Assembly: GCA_009602725.1 (NCBI GenBank)
Contig: WELB01000118.1
Location: 285,240 to 324,189, forward strand
DNA: 38,950 nucleotides
Source: Spirogloea muscicola
Lineage: Eukaryota > Streptophyta > Zygnematophyceae > Spirogloeales > Spirogloeaceae
Direction of reading: 5' to 3'
The notes below the pieces were generated by a model. It saw nothing but the letters and a program-made list of their open reading frames with translations. It was not told the origin of the DNA and did no database searches. A program made the position numbers and the translations under genes. Of this stretch, positions 1-11,751 are shown piece by piece (the first letter of the stretch is position 1; each line of letters opens with the position of its first letter).

Positions 1-116
1 CTTTCCGCCCCCCCCCGCCTCGTTCCGCCAAGCCCGCCCGCCAGGCCGCGTCTCTGCCGCCGCCGCCGCCGCAGCCTCCCGGCGCCGCTCCGAGCCGATC
101 CACCCCCGCCGCCACC
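1..116 (+). other. 5' leader of UGD
   Basis: This stretch precedes the UGD start codon. It opens with a pyrimidine-rich run including a long C tract, followed by a CCG-repeat tract and a GCCGCCACC context directly before ATG. The start context is close to the strong eukaryotic consensus. I see no TATA box; the promoter probably lies left of the window or overlaps the pyrimidine tract. The 5' end of the transcript cannot be placed. Confidence 0.5.
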
Positions 117-3100
117 ATGGTTCAGATATGCTGCATTGGCGCCGGCTACGTCGGCGGGCCCACCATGGCCATGATCGCCTACAAGTGCCCCGACATCAAG
201 GTCATCGTCGTGGACATCAGCAAGCCCCGCATCGCTGCCTGGAACAGGTGGGCGTGGCCCCATGAGCTCTCGATGCCACCTCAAGGCTTCCCTCGCAGCA
301 GTCCTGCTTGATCACCAGTCCAGATTGCCTGCTGAACCAGACAGATCTAGATCAAGTACGTGTTCGTGGCATCCTACCCCGAAAGAGCTTCACGAACATC
401 CTGGATCTGCAAATATGTGCAGCAATTCTTGCCGAGATCGATAATTAGTAGACGATCTCACTCACCCTTGCCGTTGCTTCACCTCAACTTGGCGACCTTT
501 GCCTGTCTACACGGGGCCTTCGAGAAGCCGAGCTTGCTGATCCGACTACGAGCACTAGATCAAGCTTGGAACACGCAATTGCGCGTCACGTCGGCTTGCA
601 TTGCCTCAGTATTGGTGGATCTGACACCTGCTTGTCTGTTTACCAGTGATGAGCTCCCTATCTATGAGCCGGGTCTCGATGATGTGGTCAAGGAGTGCCG
701 TGGCAAGAATCTCTTCTTCTCTACTGAAGTCGAGAAGTATGTCGCGGAGTCCGACATCATCTTCGTATCCGTCAACACTCCCACCAAGACCAGGGGACTT
801 GGAGCCGGAAAAGCTGCTGACTTGACCTACTGGGAAAGTGCGGCTCGGATGATCGCCGATGTGTCCACCTCTGACAAGGTATCTCAATTCGTCTATGAAG
901 AAGTATGGATCTAGCTGCCATCGAGCGAGACAGTTGTGCCTTGCCTCAGGCATGACCTTGCAAAGCTAAATTGCTCTTGTCAAATGTCTGAGATGTGCAA
1001 TCATCCTATGAGACTAAGTATGATATTACATCCCATCCTGCAAGTTAAGTCTTGGTGGCCGTAGTAAGGGTCTGAGCAATTTCGTTACTGCTGGCCTTGG
1101 TCAGATTGTGGTAGAGAAATCAACTGTTCCAGTCAAGACTGCCGAGGCCATTGAGAAGATCCTGACCTGCAACAAGAAGGGGATCAACTTCCAGGCGAGC
1201 TTGGCTTGCTAATCTGCATGATGTGATTTAAATTACGCGCAACAGGCGTACCTGCATTAGTTACTCAACAGTCAGAGGGCTATGCCTCACCTCCTATGCA
1301 TCGGAGCTCTGTGCAAGAGCACCTGACCAAGATGTCTCACTCATAAACCTCAAAGTCTCCTCAATCTTGCCCTTGAGCCTTACTGGCGATGTTGTGTTTA
1401 TGATCGCTACGATGCGCATATACTGTTAGTAGCAGATGTGATATCTGTGCCGTCAGACTGTCGGCAATAAATTGCGCTGGATCTCACAAGCAAATCTTGT
1501 TATTGTCCATGCAGATCCTTTCCAACCCGGAGTTTCTGGCTGAGGGCACAGCCATTGAGGATCTCAAGGCCCCTGACCGTGTGCTCATTGGTAAGGAGCT
1601 AGTCACCTCAAATGTGCAGAAGTATTTGAAGTGCTCTCTTGATGCTCGTGATTGCACATCAAATTCGCTACACTACTGCAGCAACTGTGCGGTGCATACT
1701 TATGCCAGATCACTGCAGCAACTGCACCCTAAAGTCGTGATAGCCGTCTACAACATTGTTCATGTCCTTCCTCTGGTCAGCAGCCTTCTTGTTGTTAGCA
1801 TTTTGAGCTAAAATCCTCACTTAATTTGGTAATGTTTAGGTGGACGCGAGACTCCGGAGGGGCAGAAGGCTGTTGCTGCTCTCAAGGCTGTCTATGCTCA
1901 CTGGGTGCCAGAGGCTCAGATCCTTACAACTAACCTCTGGTTAGCAACTTGAACTGCTGCACATAACTTCCTCTTCAGCTCCTCTGCATTGTGGTTGCTT
2001 TGAGCTCGACTTCATTCATTAGCACAATCTGTCTCGGCTTTGCCTCTCTTTCATACCAAGTGCACCGCGTGCCTTTCCTCGCAGTCATATTCTTTGAGCT
2101 GGTTTTGCACCCGGCAGAATGGGAACATGTGAACAGCTGTCTGCAAGTTAGGCCTTTCTCATTGGGTTGATGCCTTATCTTAGCAACTCTGCCGTGACAA
2201 GCCGTCTCCTGTGGACGTCTCTCAATGCCTGCCACCACTCCTTATCTTGTCGCAGGTCCGCCGAACTCTCCAAGCTGGCGGCGAATGCGTTCCTTGCTCA
2301 GCGTATCTCTTCAGTGAATGCAATCTCTGCCTTGTGCGAGGCAACCGGTGCCGATGTTTCTGAGGTTGCCTATGCCATTGGCAAGGACTCCCGTATTGGG
2401 CCCAAGTTTTTGGGAGCCTCTGTCGGTTTCGGTGGCTCTTGCTTCCAGAAGGTAAGGGCCTGTCAGCCCGCAGGGTAGCAGCACCAGTGTTCCTCTTCAA
2501 GCCAGCTGTCCTTGCCCCTTCCGAGGGCGCATTGATGATTCTGAGCGAGAACTTTACTCCCCAATTTAAGTGGAGTTGCCACAGTTCAGGTTCATGTAGC
2601 AAGATGCCTGGCTTGGTGGAGCTTCAAATTGCAAGAAGAATCTAATTGTAAGTCATGCTATCATCCATCACTACCTGACAGTAGCAACTTTTCACTTGGT
2701 CAGGACATTCTCAACTTGGTGTACATCTGTGAGTGCAATGGGCTTCCTGAGGTCGCTCACTATTGGAAGCAAGTCGTTTCCATCAACGACTACCAGAAGT
2801 CTCGCTTTGTCAAGCGTATTGTCTCATCCATGTTCAACACTGTCTCTGGCAAGAAGATAGCCATTCTGGGCTTTGCTTTCAAGAAGGATACGGGCGATAC
2901 CCGGGAGACCCCTGCCATTGACGTGGCTCATGGACTGCTCGGTGACAAGGCTCTCCTGAGCATCTATGATCCCCAGGTAATGCTTGCTTTGAAGGTCCCC
3001 AGGAAGGCACTGTTCCGTCCCTCCTCGCTGACATTGATGACCACCTTATCATAGCACGACACTTGCTTGTCAAGTTAGACAGTGATGCCTGCCTTTTCAA

Positions 3101-3997
3101 TGCTCAGAGTCAGAAAGCAAAATAATACTTCCTGTGCATTTAGCATGAGCAAGCTCAATAATTATGTCTTCAGAGTAGTGGCCAGATGTACTCAAACTGA
3201 CATGTACCCATGCATCTACCAGGTTACTGAGGACCAGGTCAGGAGGGATCTGTCAATGAACAAGTTTGACTGGGACCACCCCCAGCACTTGCAGCCGGTC
3301 TCCCCAACTGCCCACCAGAAGGTACTAGCTAAGTGAAATTTTGGCGTCCAGCACTTACTTGGCGCCCAGCTGTCGGGCTTGAAAATTATCCAGTTGGGGC
3401 TTGCGGCTTACAGAATAAATCGAGGGAGGTCACAGAGAGTCGCACAGTCGAGCCATTCGACTGCAGGGGGTTGTAAATGGTGGTGACACTTGTGGATAGC
3501 GGTGTATGCTCATGACTGTGAACCTTGCACATTTGCAGGTGAGCGTGGTTTGGGACGCGTACGCCGCTTCCAAGGACGCACATGGTGTCGCTGTCATCAC
3601 CGAGTGGGAAGAGTTCAAGACTTTGGACTGGCAGGTGAGAGTTTGGCGGCTGCATGACCTGAGGCTCTTGATGCATTTGTCAACTCCTTGCAGTGAATGA
3701 CATTGCTTGGCTTGATCCCTCATCCACACCCCTAGACGTGCACATTTCTGCTCCCCCCCCCAATATCTCCCCGTGCCCCTCTACTTTCCCTACTGCGCTC
3801 AACCTGACTTGCTGATATGTTCGCCTTTGCTTGGCACAATGCAGAAAATCTATGACCAGATGCAGAAGCCCGCTTTTGTGTTCGACGGCCGTAACATCCT
3901 CAACGTCGCCAAGCTGCGCGAGATCGGCTTCATTGTGTACTCCATCGGCAAGCCCCTCGACCCGTGGGTCAAGGACCTGCCAGCCGTGCCTTACTGA
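117..3997 (+). CDS. UGD: UDP-glucose 6-dehydrogenase, complete 10-exon gene
   Basis: Cytosolic enzyme that oxidises UDP-glucose to UDP-glucuronate in two NAD+-dependent steps, feeding wall polysaccharide and glycan synthesis. Exons that join in frame are 117-247, 647-878, 1105-1194, 1515-1590, 1840-1939, 2256-2451, 2704-2976, 3223-3321, 3539-3634 and 3845-3997. They give 481 codons, the usual plant length (about 480). Seen directly: the N-terminal nucleotide-binding GAGYVGG (residues 8-14), the NTPTKTRG loop, the [11 protein letters not shown] motif, the catalytic-cysteine motif GGSCFQK (Cys about 272) and [12 protein letters not shown] in the C-terminal UDP-binding domain. All introns are GT-AG except intron 3, which starts GC. 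The frame is unbroken, so the gene looks functional. It converges on the PPR gene with about 700 bases between stop codons. Identity is near certain from motif order and length. Confidence 0.97.
1195..1514 (+). other. GC-AG intron 3 of UGD
   Basis: Exon 3 ends CCAG and the intron begins GCGAGC. The exon 4 acceptor is TGCAG before ATCCTT. Joining 1194 to 1515 restores the conserved residues [10 protein letters not shown] in phase 0. No nearby GT donor keeps the conserved residues. This is a non-canonical U2-type GC donor. Confidence 0.85.
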
Positions 3998-4691
3998 GCA
4001 CGGCACAACTATTCTTTGTGTAGACAAGGCCTGATGGAGCCAGTGGTAGTAGCGGTGGCGGTAGTGATGGCAGCGGGAGTAGTCCTCATCCCGCTCTCCA
4101 GAAACCCTCGCCTGCGACCTTCAGTGCCCCTCTCTTCCAGTCCAAGCGACCACCATTCTTTTGTGTCTCTAGGCTCGTCTCTGTGTGTGCTCCCAGGAAC
4201 AGTGGAATCTCAATATCCCCTTTTCTGTGCTGGTCGTGCTCTAAATGGTTACCTCAATTATGTTATGAAAGAAACCACGTCAAATTCCTTAGTTGCGCCT
4301 CTGCACTTTTATCTGTATTCACCCCAACCATGCAGCGCAGGACAGCAACAGCCACTCGAGTCGTCAGTAGCACCTCCCACCTGGCAGCGTAACCACCGCG
4401 CATTGAGTCCATGGATGCAATCACTTAGCACAGACACCGCCGACAAAAGACTGAAAACACACGAGGCTTGGCATCTATTGAAGCTATTCCCAACTGGAAC
4501 AAGTGTCTCAGCAGATCTCAGCTGCCTTTCCACATGAGCTGCTCTGCTCAGAAAGTGCACAATATTTGCTATGCTGCCAATAATAGCTACCCTCTGCTAA
4601 GCACTGCTGTGTAACCTTGAAAATGAGTAAGCTAGATAAGCCACTGGACCCCTTGTTCTGAGCATGAAAGCACAGAACCACTAAACGGCCA
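3998..4691. other. convergent intergenic region, no gene seen
   Basis: This lies between the UGD stop and the PPR stop and should contain both 3' UTRs. I see no coding similarity, no retroelement piece and no clear AATAAA-type signal that I could assign. Confidence 0.5.
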
Positions 4692-7600
4692 CTAGGTGCG
4701 CCAGTCCCACTCCCGTCGGTAGTAGTCATTGGGGAGGCCCAGCCAGAACTTGAACTGTTCCAGATGACGCGCCCACTCCAAAGCCCGCTCCCCACTCTGT
4801 GGTGTAGCTGCCTCCTGCTCGATGCGTTAAGGAACAGGTCAGGCTCCTGCTCTCTGCAGGTCCCCCCCCACTCGAGCTGCACATGCTCCTACGCCTTGAT
4901 ATCAGTCTTGGAAAGCAACAAGCAGCTGTCAATGATGTTAGAGAGTCGAAGCATGCCCACCGTGATCGCCTTGGGGTAGAGGTCGGAGTAGAGCTCGATG
5001 AATGTGCGCTTGTACTTGAGCTTGTCGGCTGGAATGCCTGCTCCCTCCATACAAGCCACAATCTCGAGCGCCCGCTGTGATAACACAGAGACAGCATTCT
5101 TAACGTCCAGTAAAAATGTTTGTATAATGCTGTTGTTGAGACCACGATGGCATCTGGCAGCTTGCACTCCGCCTCCATTGTTAGATATGACCTGAGGAGG
5201 TGCTAAGACAACAACAGAAAACCTTTGCTAACATACAGCACAATCTGCTGGCTTTCGCCCAGCGTTTCGATTCTCACAGCAAAGTAACCGGCTCGCACAC
5301 ACGCATCCACCAGGCTGTCAAATAATGCCTCATCGGGCACAAGATCCTCCTCGCTGGCTTGCTTCCACCCGCCGCCGTGCTGCCTCTGAAGACCGTCAAA
5401 TGCAGCGTGGGCTTTAGACCAGGCCCAGAGAAACCACTTCTGACAATGCAGTTGACCTGGAGGACATCCTGCTGCAGCAAAGCCAATCCGACGTGCTACT
5501 AACCTTACTACAACATAGACTACAAAGTCAGGCGGAAGCCTTGAATCTCACCTCCTTCATGCGCTGTTCGATCTCCCGCCAAAGGAGGAGAGCTTCAGCC
5601 GCAGTCCCCCGCTTTGCGTGGCCCCTGACGAGGCTCCCATACGTTGCCAAGGAGGGTCTGAAGCCAGCACACTTCATCTTCTCCAGCAACTCGGTGGCCT
5701 CTGCCATCCTCCCGGCCCGGCTGTGGGCATCAATCAACGCACTCCAAGCTGCCCTGTCAACGCTGACTTTCCCGTCCTGCAAACAGGAGACTCTGTCAGT
5801 AAGTAACCCAGATGGGGTTCCACTGCAGATTGTGGAAGACAAGGATAGTGCACAACTGGCTAAGCTACTCACATGCTTGTAGCAGCAACAGTCTGCACGA
5901 ACACATCCATCACCTTGCTCATCTCTTCAAAGACCCTGGCTGCCAGACGAGGCTGGCCATTGCGCCCGAAGGCCTTGATCAACGTGGTGTAGCTGGAATG
6001 ACAACAAGAACAAGCTGAATGGCAGTATGCGAAGTTGGCATAACAATGTGGATACCAATGCACATAGTAAACAGCACCATGCAAGCTGCACAATGTCACA
6101 CTCTCATGCTTGAGAGCCACAGCCTCTGTGGCGAGTATGACAACAAGCTCTACAATCAGTTCCAACTATACCTACTCCAGATCTGGCAAATTTATGTGCC
6201 TTGTACCTACAATCAGACTTACAGATACAGTTATAGGTGCATCCGCCAGACACACCTGATGACGGAAGGGAAGAGACCAGCTTGACGCATGTGGCGGAAG
6301 GCATCCAGGGCTGCAGCGCCATCTTCGCATCGTACACAACCGTCAATCAGGGTGTTGAAAGTTGCGGCTGTAGGGTCGACGTTAGCTGCCCGCATGTCTT
6401 CAATAAGTGTGTACGCCGATGCCAGCTGCTTGGCTCTACAGTAGCCCCGCAAGAGGCTGTTGTAAGTGACGGCATTAGCTGGTACTCCCTTGTCGGCCAT
6501 TTCTCTGCAAGAGTATTCAAGAAGCAGGTACAATGTAGGTAACAAGAAGACCCTTTCTTTTGCAGCCTGTATTGCAGTACTGACCAAGACTACCCTTCAG
6601 CACGTGCTTTAGAGCGACTGTCTTGTGGGTGCTACATTCAAACCCTCGCACTGAAAGGGTATCAGAGATCATCAAGGCTGCAAAACACTTATTGCAACAC
6701 TGAAGGAGAATCAAAGATCATCAAAGTTGAACTTAACTCAAGGCCACTGAGTGATACAAAAAATACCTCAAAAAGTTCTTGGCTATGTCCATTCTCCCGG
6801 CCTTGACACATCCATCAATGATGATTGAGTATGTTACTTCATTGGGGCAACTGTCCCTGCAGCTTTCCTACATAGATACTATGATAGAGTCAGATTCTAG
6901 CGGTGCAATCTTTCAATCTGGAGTGATGCTAAAATATAGTCATTTATACACGTTCCCTTATGTACAAGAGGTACTACAACTGCACGATGGCAACACAATC
7001 TGCCGCAGCAACACTCGACAACCAATGAAGGTACCCAGGGCTGACCTGCATCTTCCTCAGTAATTGCATGGCGCTGGCCATTCTACCAGCCTCCACATAA
7101 CCCTGCATGCAGTGTCAACTATTTCGCTGACTTTCGCATGACAACCAATCACATCCATGATGTCAGGTCACAATTTTGCCACTTACATTGCCGTGCTGGA
7201 GATTCGGTGCTGCTGACAAATTACAGATTCCGAGATGTCTGCTAACCTTTAGTATGATGGTGTACGATCGCACATTTGGCTGACAGGTAGGGCCCTGTTA
7301 AGATTGTCAACTTAAATTGTCAACTCACAGACGTGCATGGCACATAGAATCTGCACCTTACTAACATAGAGAAAGAAGTATGCAGATGATGCAGAAAGAG
7401 GTAGTCTCATCAGTGCCGAGATCATGTGACCAAGAAGCCTTCCAAATCAACCTCAGAGAGAACAGCCTTGGCAGATTGAGATTAGCAAAGGCTGCAATGT
7501 ATACCTTATGTCTCATGTCCTCAATCAATCTCTCAGCTGACGAAAAATCCTTAAGGGCGACGTGGATGGAGATCATTGAGTTGTAAGTTGCAACATCAGG

Positions 7601-9980
7601 TTCCAAGCCAGCCGTCGTCATCTGATTCTTCATTCCAAGCGCTTTTCCTGTTTCACCTCTTGCGGCATGCCCTACAGCGCAAAGTCAAAGGTTCCTATAT
7701 CAACACCTAAATCACCAATTGTGTGCAAGACTTTATCTATGCAAGATGCTGCCTTGGAAGGTCCTACATCCAAAGGCTCTCATGACAATCGACTGCAAAT
7801 ATAAGCATTTGTGTTGCGACAGCACGTACATATATCAAGGACTCTGCGTCCTGCCACACAGCTGTACCTTTTAAGATGATGTTAGACGTAACAGTGTCTG
7901 GGAGAAAACCATCATTGTGCAGATCTTGCAGCAGCTGCAAACCATTTGACAAGACCATGACTGGTTAGACAATGCAGATTGCTGCAATTTCAGTACGAGA
8001 ACAATTAGTACCAAAGAATCAGTGCAAGAAGAGTCCTTATTGTCCTATCTGTATCAGCTGCTGATAAAGCTGGCACTGCTTCTCCAATCCTACTACACTA
8101 CTAAGCTGGACAAGCACAGGCACTCCTCTATTTTCCAGATGTCCCAGAATACACGACTGTAATTAAAGGTGTATTCTGATCACCTGTTCAGTCTTGCCTA
8201 AATCACCTATTGTTATGGCAGCATTGAGGGCTGCATTATAGGCATACAAATCTGCTTTTGGGGAGAGCTTCCCAACTTCAAGGCTGACAGGTGCAACAAG
8301 ATAAGATAAGCATCCCATCTCACGTAGCCAAGGACGCAGATAGGCCAGACAAATACATTCACAACAAACAGGAACTGCCAAGGTTGTCTTCCAGCACATA
8401 TTTGTAGGCAACTTACTATGTGCAATAGCCGTAACATGAGGATGCAATCACTTGAAGGACTTGGTGAGCAAGACATACCTTCTGAAGAGATCTCTACATC
8501 TGTGAAAGATAGTAAGAGCTTGAGCAGCGGTCTCACTAGACTGACCAAGCCGGCTTACAACGAGGCTCCATGTTGCCACTCGCGGCTGCTGTGCCCTCTG
8601 CAGAAAATGAGGTGGATTAATATACAAGCTTTAAGAAAGACATGGTGGAGCGTAGTAATACTGTCTTTCATGCTTGCTTTTCACAACAAGCAGGCAGAGG
8701 AGGTGCCCAGGTACGGATGAGCTTGAGGTGAGTTGGCAACTAAAGGTCAAGCAGGCCTTCACAGCCTGCGTGCCTGAGTAGGAGTCTTCAGTAAGTCACA
8801 ATACCTGGAGCATGATATCGAGGAGCTGTGCTCCAAGTAAGGCCTCGCCCGACTTGCACGATTCAGAAACCAGAAGGCCCATGGCATCCTCATCCAGCTG
8901 CGAGCAGAATGACAACAGAATTTCAGTGCAAATAAATTAGTATCTCTAGTACTATCACTTTTTGTAGGTGAATGCATCTAGCTCACTACAGCCAATTGTT
9001 AGCGCTGTCCTAATGGCATCTTATGATCTGCACGAGATTTCAGTCGCCAGAGTGCTGGACAACAATGATCGTACCTCTAGTCCTTCAGAACCTTCTATGT
9101 CAAAGAACAGCTGCCGCGCCTCCCCAAACTTCCTTTTGAGGCACAGCTGCGCTACCAACCGGCTGTAGTGTGCAGCAGTGGGCAATCGTTTGCCCTTTCT
9201 GAGCTCCTGTACCAATGTCAAGGCATGCATTGTCCTCCGTTGCTTCAAAGCCAACTGGATCCTGGTATCAATGTCAAAGTCCTTGGGTGACCTCTGATCA
9301 TCTGGATCCTGATATCCAGTGGGCTCCTTCACGAGCTTGTTACTTCCTGCTACCTCCAACTCTCTGGTCCTCGGTGCTGCTGATTGGTGACTTCTCTTCC
9401 GCTCTTCCAACAACTCATCACCACCCTCACCTGAAGCTTGCACATCGCAGCCTAGGACTGATGTGGAGGTAGAGAAGGTCTCCTGCTGCTTCTTTCCAGT
9501 CCTGTGCTTGGACTCTGCAACCTTGGGCTTGTGCGAGACAATGGAAGCCAGCTTTGGAGTCTCATCCTCGGCTTGAGCGAGAAGCTCCAGAAGCTGGTGC
9601 TCGAGAAGTTGCTCGGGAGCTGGGAGGGACTGGAACGTTTCCCGGTAGCCTGGGACCAGCTTGGGCCTCTGCGGCACGCCCCTCACCTGCCAGCTGCCCT
9701 CTCTAGTCCTGGTCTTTACTCCCACGCGGGGGCCAGTCTCAGTCCATTGCGGACCTGGAGATGAAGATGGTAGCATCCCCGGCATATTTAGACCAGGTAC
9801 AAGGCAGATGTTACGAGGAGCTGCTCCAAGTCGAGGGGGGCTGATCACACTGGTGCCTGCTGACATCATCCGCAGGCAGCACACCACAACACGAATGTCA
9901 ACTCTACAGATTGATAGCTGAGCCTGACAATTGCAGCAGTCGCGCGATGAGGGGGCAAGGCGGTTCTTGTGGCACGTCAA
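4692..9980 (-). CDS. P-class pentatricopeptide repeat protein, about 15 exons
   Basis: Probable organelle RNA-binding protein acting in RNA processing, stability or translation. Exons on the minus strand, from the 5' end, are 9980-9075, 8897-8805, 8597-8479, 8283-8184, 7934-7868, 7671-7505, 7294-7247 (acceptor uncertain), 7102-7035, 6856-6767, 6504-6256, 5992-5914, 5776-5552, 5385-5278, 5074-4961 and 4814-4692. All join in phase, giving about 850 codons. Exon 1 encodes an Arg/Pro/Gln-rich leader and the first repeat. Later exons carry degenerate 35-residue PPRs, for example VTYNSLLRGYCRAKQLASA, TFNTLIDGCVRCEDG and WSALIDAHSRAGRM. The protein ends in FKFWLGLPNDYYRREWDWRT; from memory a similar tail ends some land-plant PPR proteins. 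No PLS, E or DYW motifs are seen, so an editing role is less likely. The start codon is uncertain and an upstream exon with a targeting peptide may exist; the 3'-most splice pair is also less certain. Confidence 0.88.
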
Positions 9981-10617
9981 GCACTATCTCTTCTCCAAGA
10001 ACGGCGGCAGGCTGCAGACTGAAGGAGGCAGGTGATGCAAGTGCATCGTGAGATGGCAGAGGACAGGCACAAGGAATAAGAGGACGCACCATGGCGCTCA
10101 GGCAAGGCGTGCTGTAGGTCCTTAGGGCTCGTCAGTGCCGAAGGCAAAGCTTCTGCAGTCCGCCACTGCACAAGGCCAGCCATGTCTGCCTACCCCCGCT
10201 GCAGCGCTGTGCGCTTTCCTTGGAGCCTCCGATTTCTGCCTTCTGCTGGCCGAGCAGAGGTCTATGGTCAACTAGCGCGTCGAAGGTCCCTGCGTCGGCG
10301 TCCTTGCCTGGCGGTAGCAGGCTGGAGCTGCCACCGCTGGTTTGGCACCCGAGCTGATCAGGTGTTGCAGCCTCGAGCTGAGCCTGTACAGCTTCTCAGC
10401 GAATGTTGGAGCTCAAGAGTGCGACGCCGAGAGAAGCAAGGTCTTCGAGGCCGCGCCGCAGGCGCCGGCGCGGCGCTGCGCGGTGGCGAGCCGGGAGGCC
10501 ACGGAGGCGGTATGAGAGAGAGCGGAACAAGAACGTTGCCGCTGGTATTGCTGCGGCCTCCGGCTTCCGTCAGGGGGATACAGGCTATTGTTCGGCGGTC
10601 GGGTCCGCCCGGGGCGC
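9981..10617. other. upstream region of the PPR gene, GC-rich
   Basis: This probably holds the PPR 5' UTR and promoter, perhaps also a first exon encoding the targeting peptide. Two short minus-strand frames (10183-9977 and 10092-9904) are rich in Ser, Ala and Pro, but I cannot splice either to exon 1 convincingly. Plus-strand frames across 10.2-10.6 kb run into a retroelement tail and are probably chance GC-rich frames. Confidence 0.4.
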
Positions 10618-10945
10618 TGCCCGGCTTCAACGCCGCCGGGTCGCTCGCCCAGGTCTTTCGCATGCGCTTGGCGGTATCGTTCCAGCGATCCCTTGCCCAC
10701 GCTGTCCACACGCGCGCAGGACGCGCTCTGGCCGCGGCCTCCGGGTCTCGGCGGAGTGCCTCCTTCCCTGCCTCGAGCTACTCGGACCTGATGTTGCTCA
10801 CTCGCGGGTACTGAGCTTCCCTAGTATGTTGTCGTGATTGGTAGAGTAGAGGAGTCCTTCCTCGGCTTCTCATTCTTCGGCTTTGGACATTGTCCATTCT
10901 TTTTGGGCTGGCTTTGCCAGCCCCTCTTTCTTTATGGGCGAGCCT
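10618..10945 (+). mobile_element. family A LINE, 5'-truncated 3' end
   Basis: The last 65 or so codons of the family A protein are open: NAAGSLAQVFRMRLAVSF, then HTRAGRALAAASGS, ending SDLMLLTRGY and TGA at 10812-10814. The 3' UTR follows, with a GTGATTGGTAGAG block, ACATTGTCCATTC and a perfect 8-bp hairpin at 10905-10923 (arms GGGCTGGC/GCCAGCCC, loop TTT), then ATGGGCGAGCC. It lies upstream of the PPR gene in the opposite orientation. Confidence 0.85.
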
Positions 10946-11185
10946 TCCCCCCCGATACTGTAGTTTCCCGGCAGCTAGTCTGTCGGATTAAGAAGAAGGT
11001 GCTCGCCCAGAGAAGAATTTGGGGCTTCGTAGCTGCTTAGCTGCTAAGCAGCAGCTAGCGCTTTAGGCCCGCACGATTCGTTTTCTCTTTTCTTAGCGCT
11101 TCCCCTGGCTCCCTTCTCGTACTTTGTCCTCCTTTTTTGGGCTGGCTGTTCCAGCCCCTATCCTCAATGGGCGAGCTCTTTCTTC
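10946..11185 (+). mobile_element. stacked family A tail pieces
   Basis: Immediately after the preceding tail sits a short piece of another A 3' coding end (around 10966-10992, reading PAASLSD-like). An A 3' UTR at about 11070-11180 follows, with the boxes TTAGCGCTTCCCCTGG and CTCGTACTTTGTCC, the hairpin 11139-11157 and CAATGGGCGAGC. The order suggests repeated insertion next to existing tails. Confidence 0.7.
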
Positions 11186-11407
11186 TGCTGATATTGGAAG
11201 AGCGGCTGTAAAAGCCAGCCAGGTGCATAGAGACACACGAAAGCCAAATGGCCAAGTACAAAAGCAAGCACATCTGAAGACCTACATAACCTACAGCAGA
11301 TTGACCCGCTCAGTAACCACTGGTGAAAATAGAAAGGTCGCAATTCGATGCCTGAATTCTAGATGGCAGATACGAAGCCCTTCTGCTACCAACTAGAGCT
11401 CGCCCAG

Positions 11408-11751
11408 CTTTCTGGTGACTTTTCTGCAGCCGGGTCGCTAGCGCAGGTGTACCGTATGCACTTGGCCGTCTCGCTGCAGAGGTCTATGGCCCGCGCGCTG
11501 CACCTGCGTGCTGGCAAAGCCCTCGCTGCCGCCTCTGGCTCTGGCCAGGGGACCCGCTTCCAGGAGCCCAGCTTCTCTGACCTGAGGCTGCTTAGCAGGG
11601 GTTACTGAGTGCTTCGTAACTTTGTTTCTTTTTGTGCTTTGTTTTCTTAGCGCTTCCCCTGGCCCCCTTCTCGTACTTTGTACAACCGTTTTTTTGGGCT
11701 GGGTTTTCCAGCCCCTATCTTCAATGGGCGAGCCCTTCTCTCTTTCTGGTG
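11408..11751. repeat. 10-bp target-site duplication around nested A insert
   Basis: CTTTCTGGTG occurs at 11408-11417 and again at 11742-11751, directly flanking the A element. The empty site, as the reverse complement CACCAGAAAG in continuous B sequence, is present in the B copies at about 33503 and 37855. Two copies plus a known empty site are strong evidence for insertion with duplication. Confidence 0.85.
11418..11741 (+). mobile_element. family A LINE, 324-bp nested insertion with exact ends
   Basis: A 5'-truncated A element inserted into the family B copy. It starts within the coding region just before AAGSLAQVYRM and reads through ALHLRAGKALAAASGS to SDLRLLSRGY and TGA at 11606-11608. 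The 3' UTR has TTAGCGCTTCCCCTGGCCCC, the hairpin 11696-11714 (7-bp stem) and CAATGGGCGAGCCC. The target duplication fixes the 3' end at about CCCTTCTCT, a pyrimidine tail with no poly(A). Confidence 0.88.

Noticed and set aside
4889-4960. Alternative PPR C-terminus reading past 4961 (VGMLRLSNIIDSCLLLS)
   Set aside because: Splicing at 4961 to 4814 in phase gives the aromatic tail; read-through ends in a sequence without PPR or tail features. It remains possible as a minor isoform.
10182-10617. Plus-strand frame upstream of the 10.6-kb A piece as a full gene
   Set aside because: Only its last part is LINE; the rest is GC-rich with no recognisable domain and no evidence of a shared transcript.
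11300-11420. Head-to-head B/A chimera at 11.41 kb as a template-switch product
   Set aside because: The other half of B lies beyond the A element and a 10-bp duplication flanks it, so simple nested insertion explains it.
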